Source: Paenibacillus arenilitoris (GTDB lineage: Bacteria > Bacillota > Bacilli > Paenibacillales > Paenibacillaceae). Taken from it: 64,000 nucleotides of DNA. The notes below the pieces were generated by a model, which was given only the letters and a program-made list of their open reading frames with translations, was not told the origin of the DNA and did no database searches. Both the position numbers and the translations under genes were made by a program. Numbering within the stretch: the first letter of the stretch is position 1; each line of letters opens with the position of its first letter. The stretch is taken from NCBI RefSeq assembly GCF_014705655.1, contig NZ_JACXIY010000020.1, forward strand, positions 84,984 to 148,983. The letters are read 5' to 3'. Below, piece after piece: positions 17,028 through 25,637 of this stretch.

Positions 17028-18127
17028 GTGACCGCCTCCTCCGCATTGGCCTTTCTCCCGGCGAAGAGCAAGCCGATCCAGATCAGTAAAAAGATCGTGA
17101 AATTATTTAATATTTTATAAATGGTTAACGTTTTGAAAATATATTCGTTCACGGCGCTGTTTCTTGACCACGAATAGAGCGCCGTCGCGGCAACGAACAG
17201 GCCGATCGCAATATACAGGCCGTTATGGGGCCGCAAACGGAAGGAGTAGAGCATCATCTGATTGAAGCAGAACACGAACACCGAAGCCTTCGTGAACATC
17301 GAGGCTATCCAAGCCATAATCAAGACAACGTCGATCCGTTCGATGAATTCCCCGATCTGGACGGTTCCGAGCGCGGTGAAGACCGGGTAGGACAGCGAAG
17401 CGATCAATTTTGCCCCCAGCACGGCCAAGGTAATCGCGATGATGAGACAGAAGAATACCGAGGCCAACGCAGCCCCCCACAGCGCCGCTTTGCCGGCGTG
17501 CGCCGTATTTTTCATGTAAGGCATGAGCAGCAGAACAACGGTTATGTCGGTCAGCCAGCCGACAGGAGGCACGGATGCGGTCAATTGCTGAAGCGGCATC
17601 GTTTCGAAAACCGGCAAAAAATGATGCCAATCGTATTGGCCCCAAAGCAAAAAGAGGTTGATGCCCAGAAACAGCATGGAAACGACCATGACGAAAAAAG
17701 AAACGCGTCCGATCACCTCGACCCCTTGAGCGCATATGTATACGGCTACGATCGTGATGAGCAGCGCGACCACGGCAAGCGGCGTCGTTATCATAAATTG
17801 CTGGGAAATAAAATTCGAGAACTGTCTGACGATGGATGCCGAGCCTATCAAATAGTAGGCGCCGAGAAGGAGGGCGATTCCGGTCGCGGCAGCCTTGCCG
17901 AAACTGCCCTCCAGCCATTCCATCAATGGTTTGCCGTTATAGCGGCGGCTAATGGCGACGATGATATAGAGAAGCGGCAGAATGAAGAGAAACGAAAGCA
18001 TTGGCGACAACCACCCGTCCTGCTTCGCCGTCTGGATCACTTGGTTCGGAATAACCATCAATGCGCTTGGGGTGACGGCATTCGCGATAATCGCCGTTGC
18101 CTGAAGGCTCGTAATTTTCTGCTTCAT
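17024..18127 (-). CDS. Germinant receptor permease subunit B (GerAB type), first copy
   Basis: A 367-residue integral membrane protein of the spore-germination branch of the APC transporter superfamily, with about ten transmembrane helices. Typical features are the opening LQATAIIANAVTPSALMVIP, NGKPLMEWLE after the second helix, and the closing NFTIFLLIWIGLLF. The B subunit is thought to bind the germinant. The ATG overlaps the subunit A stop by 4 bp, and its own end overlaps subunit C. It is the second of two permease genes in this operon; the other lies upstream of subunit A. Confidence 0.93.
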   Translation of the reverse strand: MKQKITSLQATAIIANAVTPSALMVIPNQVIQTAKQDGWLSPMLSFLFILPLLYIIVAISRRYNGKPLMEWLEGSFGKAAATGIALLLGAYYLIGSASIVRQFSNFISQQFMITTPLAVVALLITIVAVYICAQGVEVIGRVSFFVMVVSMLFLGINLFLLWGQYDWHHFLPVFETMPLQQLTASVPPVGWLTDITVVLLLMPYMKNTAHAGKAALWGAALASVFFCLIIAITLAVLGAKLIASLSYPVFTALGTVQIGEFIERIDVVLIMAWIASMFTKASVFVFCFNQMMLYSFRLRPHNGLYIAIGLFVAATALYSWSRNSAVNEYIFKTLTIYKILNNFTIFLLIWIGLLFAGRKANAEEAVT

Positions 18128-19692
18128 CGTCTCCCCTTCCCTTCTCCGTTGCTTTTACCTTGATTGCCGGCGTTTGGCTCGGCGCTTCCCTGTCTCGCGG
18201 TCGCCTTCCCGAACAAGGCGGGCCGCTTCTTCATTGCCCACCAAGGAACGCGAATGAACACGTCCTTCAAGTTGCCCGGGACGAGCGGCGATAACGGCGT
18301 CAGATAAGGCACGCCAAACGACCGCAGCCCGGACATATGCGCAAGAATAACCATCAAGCCGGCCATAATGCCGAACAAGCCGAAGGAGCCCGCCAAAAAC
18401 ATCATGCCAAAGCGGATAAGCCTGGCCGCGCTCCCCATATTGACAGAAGGAATGACGAAGCTTGCGATGGCGGTGAACGAAACGACGATGACCATGGCTG
18501 CCGATACGAGCCCCGCCTGGACCGCGGATTGCCCGAGCACCAGGGCGCCGACGATCGAAATCGCCGAACCGATGATGCGCGGCATCCTGACCCCGGCTTC
18601 CCTCAAAATTTCAAAGGTCAGCTCCATAATCATCGCCTCGATCAGCGCCGGGAACGGCACGCCTTCCCGCTGGGCGGCTAGGCTGATTAACAAGGAGGTC
18701 GGCAGCATTTCCTGATGGAACGTCGTAATGGCGATATAGAGCGAAGGAAACAGCATGGATACGAGAAAGGAGCTCATGCGGATAAGCCTCAGAAAGGACG
18801 CGATGTCGTACCGCTGGTAGTAGTCCTCGCTCGACTGAAAAAATTTGACGAACGTAACGGGAGCGAGGAGCACGAACGGCGTGCCGTCCACGATAATCGC
18901 AAACTGTCCTTCGAGCAGGCCGGCGGCGACCGCGTCGGGCCTCTCCGTATTCTGAATAAGCGGAAACGGCGTGAACGTTTTTCCAAGAATAAATTCCTCG
19001 ATATAGCCGCTCTCGAGAATGCTGTCCGTATCGATCAGGTCCAGCCGCCGGCTAACGTCCCGAATCATCTGCTCATCGGCGATTCCTTTCATGTATACGA
19101 CGACCACCGTCGTTCGCGTCCGCTTGCCGATCAGCTTGTATTCCATGCGCAGATCGGCCGATTTGATCTTGGCCCGGATAAGCGCCGTATTCGTGCGCAC
19201 GCTCTCGGTAAAGCCTTCCTTCGGCCCGCGGACGACGGTCTGCGAGCTCGGCTCCTCGACACCGCGCTTCTCCCTGCCTCCCGTATCGGCGGCGATCGCC
19301 GTCGCGAACCCGTCCAGCATGATAACGGAGCAGCCTTCCAGAATCGCCAGCAGCACGTGATCCAGGCTGTCAAGCTTCCGTATGCCTCCAACGGACAACG
19401 AGCGAAGCATCAAGCCTTGCAGAGGCTCTTCTTCAAACTCGCCCGCGTCCGGCTTCAAACTTTCGTCAAGCATGCTCGTCACGAGCGAATTGATCAAGCC
19501 GTTGTCCGAAATATCCGAAATATAGACTAAGGCCGCCCGCTTGTTCCTCAGCACCTGGAGCTGCCTGATCACGATGTCCGGCTCCGAGCCTAGCTCTCCG
19601 GTCAGCCATTTGATGTTCGTATCCAAATCGGCGGACAAAGCCTTCACGGCATCCGATCCGGATTCGATGCCGCTCTTCGTGGATTCGCTCAC
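18124..19692 (-). CDS. Germinant receptor subunit A (GerAA type)
   Basis: A 522-residue receptor subunit with a soluble N-terminal region (about 1-290) and five or so C-terminal membrane helices (about 290-460). Family signatures seen are NRAALVYI-like NKRAALVYISDI near 49, DGTPFVLLAPVTFVKFFQSSEDYYQR near 270, and YVAITTFH-like LYIAITTFHQEMLPTSLLISLAAQREGVPFP. The basic C-terminal tail is cytoplasmic. The start is GTG 19692, immediately after the upstream permease stop, with AGGAGG 8 bases before it. It forms the receptor with the B and C subunits. Confidence 0.95.
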   Translation of the reverse strand: MSESTKSGIESGSDAVKALSADLDTNIKWLTGELGSEPDIVIRQLQVLRNKRAALVYISDISDNGLINSLVTSMLDESLKPDAGEFEEEPLQGLMLRSLSVGGIRKLDSLDHVLLAILEGCSVIMLDGFATAIAADTGGREKRGVEEPSSQTVVRGPKEGFTESVRTNTALIRAKIKSADLRMEYKLIGKRTRTTVVVVYMKGIADEQMIRDVSRRLDLIDTDSILESGYIEEFILGKTFTPFPLIQNTERPDAVAAGLLEGQFAIIVDGTPFVLLAPVTFVKFFQSSEDYYQRYDIASFLRLIRMSSFLVSMLFPSLYIAITTFHQEMLPTSLLISLAAQREGVPFPALIEAMIMELTFEILREAGVRMPRIIGSAISIVGALVLGQSAVQAGLVSAAMVIVVSFTAIASFVIPSVNMGSAARLIRFGMMFLAGSFGLFGIMAGLMVILAHMSGLRSFGVPYLTPLSPLVPGNLKDVFIRVPWWAMKKRPALFGKATARQGSAEPNAGNQGKSNGEGKGRR

Positions 19693-20793
19693 TTACGCAT
19701 CCTCCTTTCCAGCCCGTCTATTCTTGAAGGCGACGATCATGACCAACACGATCGGAAATACGATTTGAAACAGCGGAAAATGGTATTTCACGTTGTAGAC
19801 GAAGCCGAACCAAATATGCTCCATATAGCTCCTGAACAAAAAGGAGCCCCCGTAGATGATCCCGCCTGCAATCAGAACCGCCGTTTTATGGGACAGCTTT
19901 GTCAAGTACCGTATACCGATCACGGCGCCCAGATAGTAGGACGTCAGCTTGAACATCACGCCCGTGAACAGGAGCAGCGCCACAAGCGGGTCGATACGCT
20001 CCAGCACCCTGGCCGCTTCGATGGAGCTGGCAAGCTGCATGAGCGGAACGGTAACGGCTGGCGCCAGCTTGCCCATGCCCGCCACGATAAGCAGGTTCGT
20101 AAGCGTAATGAACAACCCGGAGAACAAATAGCACTTCACGGCAATTGCCGTAACCGCGTTCCGGTCCGCGTCCGTCAATTTCCAAAACATGAGGAACAGC
20201 ACGAGCTCGCCGAACGGAAACGATACCGTCTCGGGGAAGGCCGCGTCCCAGATCGGCTTCAGTCCTTCGTCAAACACGGGGATAATATAATCAAGGTTGA
20301 ACAGACCTGTGCCGGCCATGAGCAGAAACAATAAGGCGTAAATGCCGATGACGACCGGAATCGTAAATTCCGCCATTCGGAAAAATACGGCCGCGCCGCC
20401 GACGATCGACAACCCCGCCGTTAAGCATATTAGAGCCATAACGGCGGACAGCGGCGTCGTCGGGAGCAAATAGATGATGCTTAAGTCGCCGAATTCCCGC
20501 ACGTTCCGAATCGATTTATAGCAAAAATAAAAAACGTAGCAGACCGATAGGAGATAGCCCGCCGGCTTGCCCAAATACTTCATCATGATCTCGAATAAAT
20601 GCATGTCCGGTTCGTAACGGTAGATGGCGAGATTGACGCCCCATAACAAAGCCAGTCCGCATAGCATGCCGACAAAGACGGCCAGCCATGCATCCTTGCC
20701 CGCTTCGATCGCCAGCAAAAACAGCGGGGAGCTTCCTATCAAAAAGATTACGATTAACGAACCAAGCTGATTAAGGCTGATTCTCTCCATCAT
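19693..20793 (-). CDS. Germinant receptor permease subunit B (GerAB type), second copy
   Basis: A 366-residue membrane protein with about ten helices and the same family as 17024-18127, but clearly different in sequence (opens MMERISLNQLGSLIVIFLIGSSPLFLLAIEAGKDAW). It contains KPAGYLLSVCYVFYFCYKSIRNVREFGDL near 70 and a C-terminal basic tail. Start at ATG 20793 with GAAGGTGG upstream; a second ATG directly follows. As the first gene of the operon it gives the order B-A-B-C-small protein, i.e. two alternative or heteromeric permease subunits per receptor. Confidence 0.92.
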   Translation of the reverse strand: MMERISLNQLGSLIVIFLIGSSPLFLLAIEAGKDAWLAVFVGMLCGLALLWGVNLAIYRYEPDMHLFEIMMKYLGKPAGYLLSVCYVFYFCYKSIRNVREFGDLSIIYLLPTTPLSAVMALICLTAGLSIVGGAAVFFRMAEFTIPVVIGIYALLFLLMAGTGLFNLDYIIPVFDEGLKPIWDAAFPETVSFPFGELVLFLMFWKLTDADRNAVTAIAVKCYLFSGLFITLTNLLIVAGMGKLAPAVTVPLMQLASSIEAARVLERIDPLVALLLFTGVMFKLTSYYLGAVIGIRYLTKLSHKTAVLIAGGIIYGGSFLFRSYMEHIWFGFVYNVKYHFPLFQIVFPIVLVMIVAFKNRRAGKEDA

Positions 20794-20828
20794 CCTCCCA
20801 CCTTCTGTCCCTTGCGCCCGGTATCCGT

Positions 20829-20857
20829 TATTTTCTCTCGAGTGTGGAAATCTATGC
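20829..20857 (-). promoter_or_regulatory. Candidate sigma-G promoter of the ger operon
   Basis: Minus-strand GCATA (20853-20857), a 17-bp spacer and GAAAATA (20829-20835). This fits the forespore sigma-G pattern G(A/C)ATA - 17/18 - CATAnTA with five of seven -10 matches, 36 bp before the first ger start. Confidence 0.35.
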
Positions 20858-20881
20858 ATCTATTTCCGTTTCGAACCGATA

Positions 20882-20923
20882 ACAAAAAAAAGACTTGTTC
20901 CGTCCATTGGACGGAACAAGTCT
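20882..20923 (-). terminator. Terminator of ispG
   Basis: A perfect 15-bp stem (20891-20905 with 20909-20923) and a 3-base loop, followed on the minus strand by eight T residues. It separates ispG from the ger operon. Confidence 0.9.
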
Positions 20924-20938
20924 TACTTGCAGAAGCGA

Positions 20939-22048
20939 TTAGGCCGGCGCATGATGCTTGCGGCCCGGGATTTCCCCCGTTGCCTCGAATACGCGGACGA
21001 TCTCGTCGATTTCTTTCTTCAGCTCGCTGAGCAGCTCCGCTTCGGGCACTTTGCGAATCATCTCCCCGTAGCGGAACAGCATGCCTTCGCCGCGAGCGCC
21101 CGCGATGCCGATGTCGGCTTCGCGCGCTTCGCCGGGACCGTTCACCGCGCAGCCGAGCACCGATACTTTAATCGGCACTTTGATTTTGGCGATATAGTCC
21201 TCCACCTCGTTGGCGATCGAGAACAGGTCGATGTCGAGCCGTCCGCAGGTCGGACAGGATACGAGCGTCGCGGCGTTCGTAATGAGGCCGAACGTCTTGA
21301 GCAGCTCGCGGGCGACCTTCACTTCTTCGACGGGATCGGCGCTCAGGCTGATCCGCACCGTATTGCCGATGCCGAGCGCCAGCAAGGCGCCGATGCCGGC
21401 CGAGCTCTTGATCGTGCCCGTATGAAGCGTTCCCGCCTCGGTAATGCCAAGATGGAGCGGATATTTGATCTTCTCCGCGGCCATCGTGTATGCCGCAATG
21501 GCCATCGGCACGTCCGACGCCTTCAGCGACACGATAATGTCGTGGAAATCGAGCTCCTCCAGGATGCCGATATGGAACAAGGCGCTCTCGACCATCGCCT
21601 CCGGCGTCGGGTAACCGTATTTCTCGAGCAGGTGATTTTCAAGCGAGCCGGCATTTACGCCGATACGGATCGGAATGCCTCTCTCCTTGCATGCCTTCAC
21701 GACCGCTTCGACCTTCTCGCGGCGGCCGATGTTGCCCGGATTGATCCGGACTTTATCGATGCCGTTCTCGATGGACATAAGCGCAAGCCGGTAGTCGAAA
21801 TGAATGTCGGCGACGAGCGGAATATGGATGCGCTTCTTGATCTCCTTGATCGCTTCCGCCGCTTCCTTGTTGTTGACGGTAACGCGGACGATCTGGCAGC
21901 CGGCTTCCTCGAGGCGCAATATTTCCGCTACCGTCGCCTCCACGTCCGCCGTCTTGGTCGTGCACATGCTCTGAATGATCACTTCGTTGCTGCCGCCAAT
22001 CGTCAGATCGCCGACTTTTACTGCTACCGTGTCTTGACGCAAGTACAT
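20939..22048 (-). CDS. ispG: 4-hydroxy-3-methylbut-2-enyl diphosphate synthase (flavodoxin)
   Basis: The penultimate step of the MEP isoprenoid pathway: reductive ring opening of MEcPP to HMBPP by a [4Fe-4S] enzyme. It has 369 residues, the bacterial two-domain form. The TIM-barrel part starts VKVGDLTIGGSNEVIIQSMCTT. The cluster cysteines are in SCPTCGR near 268 and in VLGCAVNGPGEA near 304. Together with the type 2 IPP isomerase at 41.6-42.7 kb it supports use of the MEP route. It is expressed alone and has a strong terminator. Confidence 0.96.
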   Translation of the reverse strand: MYLRQDTVAVKVGDLTIGGSNEVIIQSMCTTKTADVEATVAEILRLEEAGCQIVRVTVNNKEAAEAIKEIKKRIHIPLVADIHFDYRLALMSIENGIDKVRINPGNIGRREKVEAVVKACKERGIPIRIGVNAGSLENHLLEKYGYPTPEAMVESALFHIGILEELDFHDIIVSLKASDVPMAIAAYTMAAEKIKYPLHLGITEAGTLHTGTIKSSAGIGALLALGIGNTVRISLSADPVEEVKVARELLKTFGLITNAATLVSCPTCGRLDIDLFSIANEVEDYIAKIKVPIKVSVLGCAVNGPGEAREADIGIAGARGEGMLFRYGEMIRKVPEAELLSELKKEIDEIVRVFEATGEIPGRKHHAPA

Positions 22049-22076
22049 AGCTTCTCTCTCCCATGAACGTCAAATT

Positions 22077-22118
22077 CCACCCTTGACGAGCGGCTTAAAA
22101 AACCGCTCGGCCGGGTGG
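22077..22118. other. Two-tier inverted repeat between clpX and ispG
   Basis: CCACCC (22077-22082) pairs with GGGTGG (22113-22118), and inside it CGAGCGG (22087-22093) pairs with CCGCTCG (22103-22109). On the minus strand the loop holds TTTTTT, and only AATTTG follows the stem. It may end clpX transcription or form part of the ispG leader; neither is proven. Confidence 0.45.
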
Positions 22119-22158
22119 AGAACATGACGGTAATAGCTGCATCTATACGAACGAAAGG

Positions 22159-23415
22159 TTAGGCGCTCTCTTCCTTCTTCTTGCCTTTCTTGGCGGCAAG
22201 CTCGGGCATAATCTTATCCTTCACGGATTGCTCCGTAATGAGGCATGTGCTGATGTCGTCGCGCGACGGCACTTCGTACATCACCTCGAGCATGATGCCT
22301 TCGATGATGGCGCGCAAGCCGCGCGCGCCCGTGTTGCGCTTGATCGCTTCCTTCGCGATGGCGTCCAGCGCGGCGGGCTCGAAGTCCAGCTTCACGTTAT
22401 CCATCTCGAGCAGCTTCTGATATTGCTTGACGAGCGCGTTCTTCGGTTCGGACAAAATCCGAACGAGCGCCGGCTCATCGAGCGGCTCGAGCGTCGAAAT
22501 AACCGGCAGACGGCCGACGAATTCCGGAATCAAGCCGAATTTCAGCAGGTCCTCGGGCAGCACCATCGTCAAGTATTCGCCCGGCTTCAAATCCTTCTGC
22601 GCCTCGCCGGTCGAATTAAAGCCGATGACCTTCTTGCCGATCCGGCGCTTGATGAGCGATTCCAGGCCGTCGAACGCGCCGCCGCAGATGAACAGAATGT
22701 TCGTCGTGTCGATTTGGATAAACTCTTGATGCGGATGCTTGCGGCCGCCCTGCGGAGGTACGGAAGCAACCGTGCCTTCCAAAATTTTGAGCAGCGCCTG
22801 CTGCACGCCTTCGCCCGACACGTCGCGCGTAATCGAAGGATTCTCCGACTTCCGCGCCACCTTATCGATCTCGTCGATGTAAATAATGCCGCGCTCCGCT
22901 TTCTCCACGTCGTAGTCGGCGGCTTGGATCAGCTTGAGCAAAATATTCTCGACGTCCTCGCCTACGTAACCCGCTTCCGTGAGCGAAGTCGCATCCGCGA
23001 TCGCGAACGGCACGTTCAAAATTTTGGCCATCGTCTGCGCGAGAAGCGTCTTGCCGGAGCCCGTAGGACCGAGCAGGAGGATGTTGCTCTTCTGCAGTTC
23101 GACGTCTTCGATTTTGCTGCCGGAGTTAATCCGTTTGTAGTGATTGTAAACCGCTACGGACAGCGATTTTTTGGCGAATTCCTGACCGATGACGTAAGAG
23201 TCGAGAATCGCGCGAATGTCCTTCGGCTTCGGAATATCCTTCAAATCGAGCTCTTCCTCGTTGCCGAGCTCCTCTTCGACGATTTCCGTGCAAAGCTCGA
23301 TGCACTCGTCGCATATATAGACGCCGGGACCGGCAACCAGCTTGCGGACCTGATCTTGCGATTTGCCGCAGAACGAACATTTCAGCTGGCCTTTTTCGTC
23401 ATTGAATTTAAACAT
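22159..23415 (-). CDS. clpX: ATP-dependent Clp protease ATP-binding subunit ClpX
   Basis: AAA+ unfoldase that feeds substrates to ClpP. It has 418 residues from ATG 23415 (MFKFNDEKGQLKCSFCGK), three codons inside the longest reading, matching the conserved N-terminus. The zinc-binding domain has CSFCGK and CDECIELC. Walker A is GPTGSGKT near 115, Walker B YIDEIDKV near 180, and the ClpP-binding loop has the IGF motif in KKVIGFNS. It sits 17 bp after clpP, so the two are co-transcribed. Confidence 0.97.
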   Translation of the reverse strand: MFKFNDEKGQLKCSFCGKSQDQVRKLVAGPGVYICDECIELCTEIVEEELGNEEELDLKDIPKPKDIRAILDSYVIGQEFAKKSLSVAVYNHYKRINSGSKIEDVELQKSNILLLGPTGSGKTLLAQTMAKILNVPFAIADATSLTEAGYVGEDVENILLKLIQAADYDVEKAERGIIYIDEIDKVARKSENPSITRDVSGEGVQQALLKILEGTVASVPPQGGRKHPHQEFIQIDTTNILFICGGAFDGLESLIKRRIGKKVIGFNSTGEAQKDLKPGEYLTMVLPEDLLKFGLIPEFVGRLPVISTLEPLDEPALVRILSEPKNALVKQYQKLLEMDNVKLDFEPAALDAIAKEAIKRNTGARGLRAIIEGIMLEVMYEVPSRDDISTCLITEQSVKDKIMPELAAKKGKKKEESA

Positions 23416-23432
23416 GCTTTTCACCCCTTCGA

Positions 23433-24026
23433 TTAAATCGTCGATACCGGTGTCGTAATAACCTTGTCGATCAGACCGTATGCCAGAGCTTCATCCGCGC
23501 TCATGAAATAGTCACGGTCGGTATCTCGATCGATTTTGTCATAAGGCTGTCCGGTGCGCTCCACGTAAATTTGATTCAGCTTCTGCTTCGTTTTCAATAT
23601 CCAGTCTGCGTGAATCTTAATGTCGGTGGCTTGGCCGCGTACGCCGCCGAGCGGCTGATGGATCATAACCTCCGCGTTCGGGAGCGCGAAGCGCTTGCCC
23701 TTGGCGCCGGCCGTCAGCAGCAGCGAGCCCATGCTTGCCGCCATGCCCATGCAGATCGTGGACACGTCGGGCTTGATGAATTGCATCGTATCATAAATGC
23801 CCATCCCCGCGGTTACGGAGCCGCCGGGCGAGTTGATGTACAGATGAATGTCTTTCTCCGGATCGTCGGCCGCCAGAAACAGCAGCTGCGCAATGACGGA
23901 GTTTGCAACATCGTCATCAATTGCACTCCCGAGGAAAATGATGCGGTCCTTCAGCAAACGGGAGTAAATATCGTAAGAACGTTCCCCGCGGTTTGTTTGT
24001 TCGACTACGATCGGTACCAGATTCAT
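23433..24026 (-). CDS. clpP: ATP-dependent Clp protease proteolytic subunit
   Basis: Self-compartmentalising serine peptidase of 197 residues. The catalytic triad is at the standard places: S98 (GMAASMGS), H123 (MIHQPLGG) and D172 (DTDRDYF). It works with ClpX encoded next door and other Clp ATPases. A good sigma-A promoter is at 24068-24096. A CtsR operator (tandem GTCAAA heptads) was looked for and not found. Confidence 0.97.
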   Translation of the reverse strand: MNLVPIVVEQTNRGERSYDIYSRLLKDRIIFLGSAIDDDVANSVIAQLLFLAADDPEKDIHLYINSPGGSVTAGMGIYDTMQFIKPDVSTICMGMAASMGSLLLTAGAKGKRFALPNAEVMIHQPLGGVRGQATDIKIHADWILKTKQKLNQIYVERTGQPYDKIDRDTDRDYFMSADEALAYGLIDKVITTPVSTI

Positions 24027-24067
24027 GCGACCAACCTCTTTTCGTTTATGACTTTGGTTACTTACTT

Positions 24068-24096
24068 ATTGTAACACGTCATCGTATTGATGTCAT
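24068..24096 (-). promoter_or_regulatory. Sigma-A promoter of clpP
   Basis: Minus-strand ATGACA (24091-24096), 17-bp spacer, TACAAT (24068-24073), ending 42 bp before the clpP ATG. Confidence 0.55.
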
Positions 24097-24186
24097 TTTT
24101 CCGATACTTCATTATACGATAACGGTTATTCGATATGTACGGAGATTAGCCTCGCGTGTCAAGCACATTTTTGTTATGTAGTGTCA

Positions 24187-24215
24187 AAATAAGGCACGTA
24201 ACGAAGACGTGCCTT
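24187..24215 (-). terminator. Terminator of tig
   Basis: AAGGCACGT (24191-24199) and ACGTGCCTT (24207-24215) around a 7-base loop, followed on the minus strand by ATTTTG. Confidence 0.75.
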
Positions 24216-24255
24216 ATCTCGGGCCAAGCGATTATTCAATTGCCGTTATCGGCGA

Positions 24256-25545
24256 TTAAGCCTCTTTGCTGTTCTCGATCAGGAAAGTGATCGTTTTGCG
24301 GAGCGCGATTTCTTCCTGCAGATTGCTCAGGTTGCCGTTTTTCGCGAAAATGTCGCGAAGCTCCTCGGCAGGGCGGTTGTACTGCTTGGACAGGTTCTCG
24401 AGCTCGCCGTTCAAATCGTCGTCCGAAGCCTCGATGCCTTCCGCTTTCGCGATCGCTTCGAGCACGAGGTTGTTCAGGACGCGCTTCTCGGCGTCCGAAC
24501 GCATTTGGTCGCGGAGCACGGACTCGGTCTGGCCGGAGAACTGATAGTACAGCTCCAGGTTCATGCCTTGCATGCGAAGGCGGTTTTCAAAGTCCTTAAG
24601 CAGGTAATCCGTCTCGGCGACGATCATCGCCTCCGGAATTTCCACTTCGGCGGCAGCGGCCGCTTTCTCGACGATCGCGTTGGCGCGGACTTGCTCGTTA
24701 TCGTTCTCTTTGCGGGCTTTCATCTTATCCGTAAGGTCCTGCTTGTACTCTTCGAGCGTATCGAACTCGCTGACGTCCTTCGCGAACTCGTCGTCAAGCG
24801 CCGGCAGCGTTTTGCGTTTGATTTCGTGCAGCTTCACCTTGAATACGGCCGGCTTGCCGGCGAGATGCTGCGCATGGTATTCCTCGGGGAACGTAACTTC
24901 AACGTCCTTGAAATCGCCGATTTGCATCCCTGCGACTTGATCCTCGAATCCCGGAATGAACGAATTCGAGCCGAGCTCGAGGGAGTAGCGCTCGCCTTGT
25001 CCGCCTTCGAAAATTTCTCCGTCCACGTAGCCGTCGAAGTCGATGACCGTAATGTCGCCGTTCTGGGCCGGGCCTTCCTCGACGACCGTCAGCTCCGCAT
25101 GGCGCTGCTGCAGACGCTCGAGTTCCGCCGCAATTTCTTCTTCGGTCACTTCCGAGGAAACGGCTTCGACGACGAGCCCTTTGTACTCGCCTAGCTTAAC
25201 TTCCGGCTTGACGGTTACTTTCGCTTTGAATTTGAACGATTGACCTTTGGCGAACTGCTCGACGTCGATTTCGGGACGGTCGACCGGCTCGATGCTCGTT
25301 TCTTTCACGGCATCGGAATACGCGTCCGGCAGCAAAATGTCGATCGCGTCCTGATACAGGCTCTCCACGCCGAAGCGGGATTCGAAAATGCCGCGCGGCA
25401 CTTTTCCTTTGCGGAATCCCGGTACGTTTACTTTCTGAACGACTTTCTTGAATGCTTGATCAAGAGCGTCACTGACTTTCTCGGCGCCTACTTCCACGTC
25501 GAGCGTCACGATGTTCTTGTCTATTTTTTCCCAAGTTGCTTTCAT
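24256..25545 (-). CDS. tig: Trigger factor
   Basis: Ribosome-associated chaperone and peptidyl-prolyl isomerase. It has 429 residues from ATG 25545 (MKATWEKIDKN), preceded by GGAGGGGAAGG. The ribosome-binding loop is GFRKGKVPRGIFESRFG near 44-60. The FKBP-like domain lies at about 155-245 (GDITVIDFDGYVDGEIFEGG). The C-terminal helical chaperone arms run from 250 on. The tig-clpP-clpX order matches Bacillales. It has a near-consensus promoter and its own terminator. Confidence 0.96.
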   Translation of the reverse strand: MKATWEKIDKNIVTLDVEVGAEKVSDALDQAFKKVVQKVNVPGFRKGKVPRGIFESRFGVESLYQDAIDILLPDAYSDAVKETSIEPVDRPEIDVEQFAKGQSFKFKAKVTVKPEVKLGEYKGLVVEAVSSEVTEEEIAAELERLQQRHAELTVVEEGPAQNGDITVIDFDGYVDGEIFEGGQGERYSLELGSNSFIPGFEDQVAGMQIGDFKDVEVTFPEEYHAQHLAGKPAVFKVKLHEIKRKTLPALDDEFAKDVSEFDTLEEYKQDLTDKMKARKENDNEQVRANAIVEKAAAAAEVEIPEAMIVAETDYLLKDFENRLRMQGMNLELYYQFSGQTESVLRDQMRSDAEKRVLNNLVLEAIAKAEGIEASDDDLNGELENLSKQYNRPAEELRDIFAKNGNLSNLQEEIALRKTITFLIENSKEA

Positions 25546-25608
25546 TTTATGCCTTCCCCTCCGAAAATGCGCATGCATTACTAGTTTTCACGTTTCATAA
25601 ACCATTCT

Positions 25609-25637
25609 ATTATAATCAAGATGGACAACCATTTCAA
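25609..25637 (-). promoter_or_regulatory. Sigma-A promoter of tig
   Basis: Minus-strand TTGAAA (25632-25637), exactly 17 bp, then TATAAT (25609-25614). Its -35 overlaps the last codons of the upstream gene. This is the best consensus match seen in the window. Confidence 0.8.

Noticed and set aside
24027..24110. CtsR operator at the clpP promoter
   Set aside because: Only loosely related GAC-containing repeats; the tandem GTCAAA heptads of CtsR sites are absent.
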